This document shows positions 60,682-64,000 of a DNA stretch of 64,000 nucleotides, piece by piece. The position numbers and the translations under genes are program-made. The notes beneath the pieces were generated by a model. The model made no database searches, was not told the origin of the DNA, and saw nothing but the letters and a program-made list of their open reading frames with translations. This stretch comes from CALXOJ01 sp034120015 (GTDB lineage: Bacteria > Spirochaetota > Spirochaetia > JAFGXN01), in NCBI GenBank assembly GCA_034120015.1, contig JAXEIF010000025.1, positions 62,001-126,000 on the forward strand. Reading direction: 5' to 3'. Within the stretch, counting starts at the first letter, position 1, and each line of letters begins with the position of its first letter.

Positions 60682-60710
60682 ATTATAAACATATGAAAAT
60701 GACAAGTCAA
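60682..60710 (-). promoter_or_regulatory. V-ATPase operon promoter
   Basis: Minus strand: TTGACT (60710-60705), 17-base spacer, perfect TATAAT (60687-60682), about 30 bases before the E subunit ATG. Confidence 0.85.
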
Positions 60711-60750
60711 ACAAAAAAATAAATTTAACAGAAAATAAAAGAATGAATCA

Positions 60751-60781
60751 AAAAAAAGGAGTCCGCCAACGGACTCCTTTT
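60751..60781 (-). terminator. Terminator of the flagellar rod operon
   Basis: A 12-base perfect stem (60754-60765 with 60770-60781), 4-base loop, then T on the minus strand. It directly follows the flgJ-like stop. Confidence 0.9.
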
Positions 60782-60784
60782 CGG

Positions 60785-61102
60785 CTACAGTGTTTCTTTG
60801 ATTTGTTCGAACATTTGTCTGGCCAATCCGAGACCGGCGGTCGACGAAATTTTTCGGGCATAAGAATCGTAAAGACGATCCTCGAAAATTTCCTGACTCA
60901 TCCCGCCGTCGAACAGTCCTCCTTTGGGAACCGTACTGCGCATCGAATCAAGCATCTGTTTGACAAAAATCGATTCGAAATCGACGCATGCCTGATACAG
61001 TTTTTTTTCATCGGAAGACGTCAAAACCGTTCCCGATGTGACTTCGGGCGCCGAAGGAGATGTTCCCGGGAAATAGCCGTAAGACTGAACCGATCCGATC
61101 AT
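60785..61102 (-). CDS. flgJ: Flagellar rod-binding protein (FlgJ N-terminal domain only)
   Basis: A 105-residue protein equal to the rod-binding half of FlgJ: KKLYQACVDFESIFVKQMLDSMRSTVPKGGLFDGGMSQEIFEDRLYDSYARKIS. The muramidase half of enterobacterial FlgJ is missing, as is common in spirochaetes. It helps assembly of the periplasmic flagellar rod. It lies 10 bases after flgG and ends the operon. Confidence 0.92.
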   Translation of the reverse strand: MIGSVQSYGYFPGTSPSAPEVTSGTVLTSSDEKKLYQACVDFESIFVKQMLDSMRSTVPKGGLFDGGMSQEIFEDRLYDSYARKISSTAGLGLARQMFEQIKETL

Positions 61103-61112
61103 ATTATTTCAC

Positions 61113-61907
61113 TTATCTCCTCAGGTTGTTGGCAATCCCCAACATGGCATCGCTGGTTTGAATCGCTTTCGAGTTTAATTCGTAAGCTCTTTGGGCTACA
61201 ATCATATTCACCATTTCGTTGGCCACGGAAACGTTGCTGGCTTCGATAAATTTATGATGAATTTGCCCCATTCCCTCCATTCCCGGAAGACCGGCAATGG
61301 CTTCACCTGAGGCTGCCGTCTGCTTAAACAGATTATCACCCAAAGCATTCAGACCGGCGGGATTGACAAAGCGATAGAGCTGCACCTGACCGATAACAGC
61401 CGCTTCTTCCTGTCCCGGAACTTTACAGGAAACCTCTCCCTGCGGAGAAATCGCAACCGATTCGGGGATAAAATTTTCGGGAAAAGTGATCTGCGGAAAC
61501 GCATAAAGCCCTTTATTGGTCACCAGCTGTCTTTCGCGGTCGACCTTAAACTCTCCGTTTCGGGTGTATGCGAAAGTCCCGTCCGGCTGCAAAACGCGGA
61601 AAAACCCTTCGCCGTCGATTGCCATATCCGAAAAAACACCGGTTTCTTTCAAACTTCCCTGCTCAAACAGCCGCTGTGTTGCCGCCACTTTGGTGCCGTG
61701 TCCGACCTGCATGGGCAACGGAACGACCGTCAATTCGGTAGCGGGAGTGCCGGCAGTCCGCTGAGTCTGATAAATAAGATCTTCGAATTCGGCTCTCATT
61801 TTTTTATAACCGGTCGTATTGACATTCGACAGGTTATTTGAAATCGTATCGACATTATACTGTTGTGCGGTCATACCGCTGGCCGATGTCCACAATGATC
61901 TCATCAT
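61113..61907 (-). CDS. flgG: Flagellar distal rod protein FlgG
   Basis: A 264-residue rod protein. It begins MMRSLWTSASGMTAQQYNVDTISNNLSNVNTTGYKK, the FlgBC rod signature. The middle has DGEGFFRVLQPDGTFAYTRNGEF, and the end has EASNVSVANEMVNMIVAQRAYELNSKAIQTSD. It forms the distal rod of the periplasmic flagellum. The previous gene flgF lies 12 bases upstream; a ribosome site TAGGAG precedes it. Confidence 0.95.
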   Translation of the reverse strand: MMRSLWTSASGMTAQQYNVDTISNNLSNVNTTGYKKMRAEFEDLIYQTQRTAGTPATELTVVPLPMQVGHGTKVAATQRLFEQGSLKETGVFSDMAIDGEGFFRVLQPDGTFAYTRNGEFKVDRERQLVTNKGLYAFPQITFPENFIPESVAISPQGEVSCKVPGQEEAAVIGQVQLYRFVNPAGLNALGDNLFKQTAASGEAIAGLPGMEGMGQIHHKFIEASNVSVANEMVNMIVAQRAYELNSKAIQTSDAMLGIANNLRR

Positions 61908-61919
61908 ACTGCATCACTC

Positions 61920-62768
61920 CTACCGACGCATCACGTCGTTAATGAATTTATCGGCCAAAGAATCGTGCGCCTGTAACGATTTTTGATTGGCTTCGTAAGC
62001 GCGGTTCAATTCGATCATTTTGACCATTTCTTCAACCGAATTGACATTTGATGTTTCCAAAAAACCGGAATGAACTTTTCGATCAACTCCCAGCGCAACC
62101 GTTTCGGGCTGACCGGAATATTCCGTATTCACCCAAAGAGAATTTCCCTGTTTACGCAAATAACGGGGTTCTTCGAAATCGACGACACGCAGGCGGTCGA
62201 CGACCTCTTCTTCTTCCCAGTCATTCTCTCTCATTGTCACAAGGCGACGGGGATCTTCGGCATATCTCGGATTATGATAAATGGTTCCGTCGGCATCAAT
62301 GCGGAAATTATTCAGTTTCAGATAGATGTACCCGTTTTCACCCATAACGGGAAGACCGTCTTTCGTGACCAAAAGGCCGTTATCGTCGAGCGTAAAACTG
62401 CCGTTACGGGTATAGCGTTCACCCTGCGGGGTCTGCACGCAAAAAAATCCGGTTCCGCTTAAAGCCACATCGAAAGGGTTTTCGGTTTCGCGCATCGAGC
62501 CCTGCTGGAAATCGGTGTATACTTCGTTCAATTCGACACCCGTTCCAAGTTTTCCCAAATACGGTGCTTTATCGATCGAACCGACCGGAAACCGTTCGAC
62601 GATATCCGTGTTCAGACGACGCATCATCAGTTCGGGGAAAGCTTTATTGGCCGTGTAATCCCGTTTGTATCCGATTAAATCGACATTGGCCATGTTGTTC
62701 GCCACCGCATCCATTTTATGCATCTGAACCATCATGCCGCTGGCGCCGGTATAAATTCCTCGTAACAT
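61920..62768 (-). CDS. flgF: Flagellar rod protein FlgF/FlgG1
   Basis: A 282-residue rod protein related to FlgG: MLRGIYTGASGMMVQMHKMDAVANNMANVDLIGYKRD start, then LSGTGFFCVQTPQGERYTRNGSFTLDD and the C-terminal ETSNVNSVEEMVKMIELNRAYEANQKSLQAHD. It carries an insertion (PRYAEDPRRLVTMRENDWEEEEVVDRLRV) relative to FlgG, fitting FlgF. GAGG precedes the ATG. First gene of the rod operon. Confidence 0.9.
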   Translation of the reverse strand: MLRGIYTGASGMMVQMHKMDAVANNMANVDLIGYKRDYTANKAFPELMMRRLNTDIVERFPVGSIDKAPYLGKLGTGVELNEVYTDFQQGSMRETENPFDVALSGTGFFCVQTPQGERYTRNGSFTLDDNGLLVTKDGLPVMGENGYIYLKLNNFRIDADGTIYHNPRYAEDPRRLVTMRENDWEEEEVVDRLRVVDFEEPRYLRKQGNSLWVNTEYSGQPETVALGVDRKVHSGFLETSNVNSVEEMVKMIELNRAYEANQKSLQAHDSLADKFINDVMRR

Positions 62769-62855
62769 CTGTAAACCTCTGGTTTATTCATCGGCATACA
62801 AAAATTTTTCTTTATTGTTTTCTTTGGGAAACCTTCGTTCGAATCCGATCTGCAA

Positions 62856-63722
62856 TTAAAATTCGGCCCCAGGCACTTCCAACGCCTTCAAGACTTCCGA
62901 ACAGATTTCGCGGGAAACCTCTATCGTTTTATCCATGGAAAGATTGATATAGCCGTGATCGGCACCGGGTACCACATTCAGCCTGACCTGACCGCCGACA
63001 GATTTGATTTTTTCGATCAAAATTTCGGACTGGGAAATCGGAACCATCGTATCGGCATCCCCATGCCAGATTATCATAGGCGGCATCCCGGCGCTGACCC
63101 ATTCGGTCGGAGACTCCTGCTTTCGAATCCGTTTCGAAACAATACCGACAGCCGGCTGATCCTTTTGAAAAGCCACCAGATCGGCAGGGCCGAATTCGTC
63201 GACAATCAGACGAATTCCTTCGGGATATCTCAGTCCTTCAAGCATAGCCAAATGGGCTCCGGCCGACTGCCCGTGAATCACAACCCGATTCATATCCAAA
63301 CGATAGGTTTCGCTTTCACGGCGCAGATATTCCATTGCCGCATGAATGTCTTTGGACAGATTCGGGAAAGGCGTTTGCCACACAAACCGGTACCCGACAG
63401 AGACAACGACGACTCCGCGTTCCCTCAACGGTTCAATCAGAGACTCTTCGTATAAACGGATAAAATCTTTTGAACCGACCATCCATGAGCCTCCGTGTAT
63501 AAAAACATAAACAGGAGCCGGCTGAATCGGCATTTTTTCGCAGCCTCCTTCGGGCCAGTAAATATCCAAAGAGCACCGTCTGAAAGCATCGCGATAACGG
63601 ATATCGGCACTTACCGCACCCGACGGTGCCGGCAAAGTTTCGACAAATCTTTTGTATTTAACGGTATTGCATGAAATCAATAATAAGAACAGACTCAACA
63701 GAAGAAAAAATTTGCTTTTCAT
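62856..63722 (-). CDS. Alpha/beta hydrolase lipoprotein (esterase/lipase type)
   Basis: A 288-residue lipoprotein: signal MKSKFFLLLSLFLLLISC with Cys at 18, then an esterase fold. The oxyanion block is IHGGSWMVGS, the nucleophile GQSAGAH, the acid in HGDADTMVPI and the His in GADHGY. This resembles BD-FAE and hormone-sensitive-lipase-like families. The substrate may be acetylated sugars or lipids. The ATG at 63722 has GGAG upstream; the frame extends further but through an untranslated-looking stretch. A perfect TATAAT at 63776-63771 with a poor -35 is its probable promoter. Confidence 0.85.
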   Translation of the reverse strand: MKSKFFLLLSLFLLLISCNTVKYKRFVETLPAPSGAVSADIRYRDAFRRCSLDIYWPEGGCEKMPIQPAPVYVFIHGGSWMVGSKDFIRLYEESLIEPLRERGVVVVSVGYRFVWQTPFPNLSKDIHAAMEYLRRESETYRLDMNRVVIHGQSAGAHLAMLEGLRYPEGIRLIVDEFGPADLVAFQKDQPAVGIVSKRIRKQESPTEWVSAGMPPMIIWHGDADTMVPISQSEILIEKIKSVGGQVRLNVVPGADHGYINLSMDKTIEVSREICSEVLKALEVPGAEF

Positions 63723-63770
63723 ATAATTTCTCTCCGCCTGACGGACGGCACACTCCTTATTCTCAACTAC

Positions 63771-63776
63771 ATTATA
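63771..63776 (-). promoter_or_regulatory. -10 box of the esterase lipoprotein gene
   Basis: Perfect TATAAT on the minus strand, 48 bases before the ATG. The best -35, TTATCC at 18 bases, is weak. Confidence 0.5.
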
Positions 63777-63804
63777 TCTCTTATTCCGACAGAAGGATAA
63801 TCTT

Positions 63805-63844
63805 TTTTTAAAAAAAAGACACTTCCGTTTCGGAAGTGTCTTTT
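63805..63844 (-). terminator. Terminator of tRNA-Asn
   Basis: A 14-base perfect stem (63814-63827 with 63831-63844), loop of 3, followed on the minus strand by a T-run. It begins 3 bases past the tRNA. Confidence 0.9.
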
Positions 63845-63846
63845 CT

Positions 63847-63919
63847 CTCCCCCGGACGGACTTGAACCGCCGACCCAATGGTTAACAGCCATTTGCTCTA
63901 CCGACTGAGCTACAAGGGA
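63847..63919 (-). tRNA. tRNA-Asn (anticodon GTT)
   Basis: On the minus strand: acceptor TCCCTTG / CGGGGGA (two G-T pairs) with discriminator G; D-arm GCTC...GAGC; anticodon arm AATGG-CTGTTAA-CCATT with anticodon GTT; T-arm GGCGG-TTCAAGT-CCGTC. CCA is not encoded. Own promoter and terminator. Confidence 0.96.
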
Positions 63920-63929
63920 TTATGGTCAG

Positions 63930-63958
63930 ATAATAACGTATTCGCAGATTTATGTCAA
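63930..63958 (-). promoter_or_regulatory. tRNA-Asn promoter
   Basis: Minus strand: perfect TTGACA (63958-63953), 17-base spacer, TATTAT (63935-63930), 10 bases before the mature tRNA 5' end. Confidence 0.82.
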
Positions 63959-64000
63959 GCAGTTATCAAAAAAATTTAACCGCTTTTGAAAATTTGCCGA

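Noticed and set aside
1..64000. CRISPR arrays, insertion sequences, prophage or riboswitches
   Set aside because: I found no regularly spaced repeats, transposase or phage proteins, or known riboswitch cores in the intergenic gaps, which are all under about 300 bases.

Overview
The window looks like part of a spirochaete chromosome, most likely a Treponema relative. The evidence is combined: a V/A-type ATPase operon in the spirochaetal order E-DUF2764-A-B-D-I-K; a short alanyl-tRNA synthetase without its C-terminal C-Ala domain; a FliG paralogue apart from other motor genes; a flgF-flgG-flgJ(N) rod cluster; a TlyC-like CBS protein; a large LptD-like protein next to uvrA; and superoxide reductase near dxs. 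I see no phage, insertion sequence, CRISPR array or rRNA. It reads as core chromosome with little free space.

Layout. 1-5.6 kb (minus): partial dxs, a 29-codon basic mini-gene of the mS38/bS22 type, murE, bioB, a YhcH-family gene, superoxide reductase and a GH16 lipoprotein. 5.8-8.8 kb (plus): an FAD/NAD oxidoreductase, then phenylacetate-CoA ligase with its ACT partner. 8.8-12 kb (minus): typA, a putative outer-membrane protein and a PGPGW-type membrane protein. 12.2-16.8 kb (plus): an RND pump and a TolC-like protein with no adaptor gene. 16.8-26.6 kb (minus): alaS-aldehyde dehydrogenase, fliG paralogue, malate dehydrogenase-malic enzyme, alpha/beta hydrolase-cardiolipin synthase. 26.7-27.9 kb: a lipoprotein gene interrupted by an in-frame stop. 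28-35 kb (plus): tRNA-Asp, an MMPL-type exporter, lon, a VanY-like peptidase and a U32 protein. 35-53.4 kb (minus): a small lipoprotein, an MBL hydrolase with ilvD, then TPR-tlyC-ybeY-7TM/HD-phoH-lptD, then uvrA, a TPR-like protein and ispG. 53.4-60.7 kb (minus): the V-ATPase operon. 60.8-62.8 kb: flagellar rod genes. 62.9-63.9 kb: an esterase lipoprotein and tRNA-Asn.

How genes work together. dxs and ispG belong to the MEP isoprenoid pathway, and murE, vanY and lptD to the envelope. The phoH-7TM/HD-ybeY-tlyC cluster is a conserved RNA-maturation/cyclic-di-AMP neighbourhood. Malate dehydrogenase and malic enzyme share one promoter and could interconvert oxaloacetate, malate and pyruvate. The c-ring protein of the V-ATPase carries the residues known as Na+ ligands in Enterococcus hirae, so a sodium-coupled enzyme is plausible.

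Regulation. Many promoters match sigma-70 consensus with 17-base spacers. The most unusual pattern is that murE, alaS, the fliG paralogue and ispG all lack a ribosome binding site and carry a -10 hexamer exactly 6 bases before the ATG. This predicts leaderless mRNAs. Intergenic gaps are under about 300 bases throughout.
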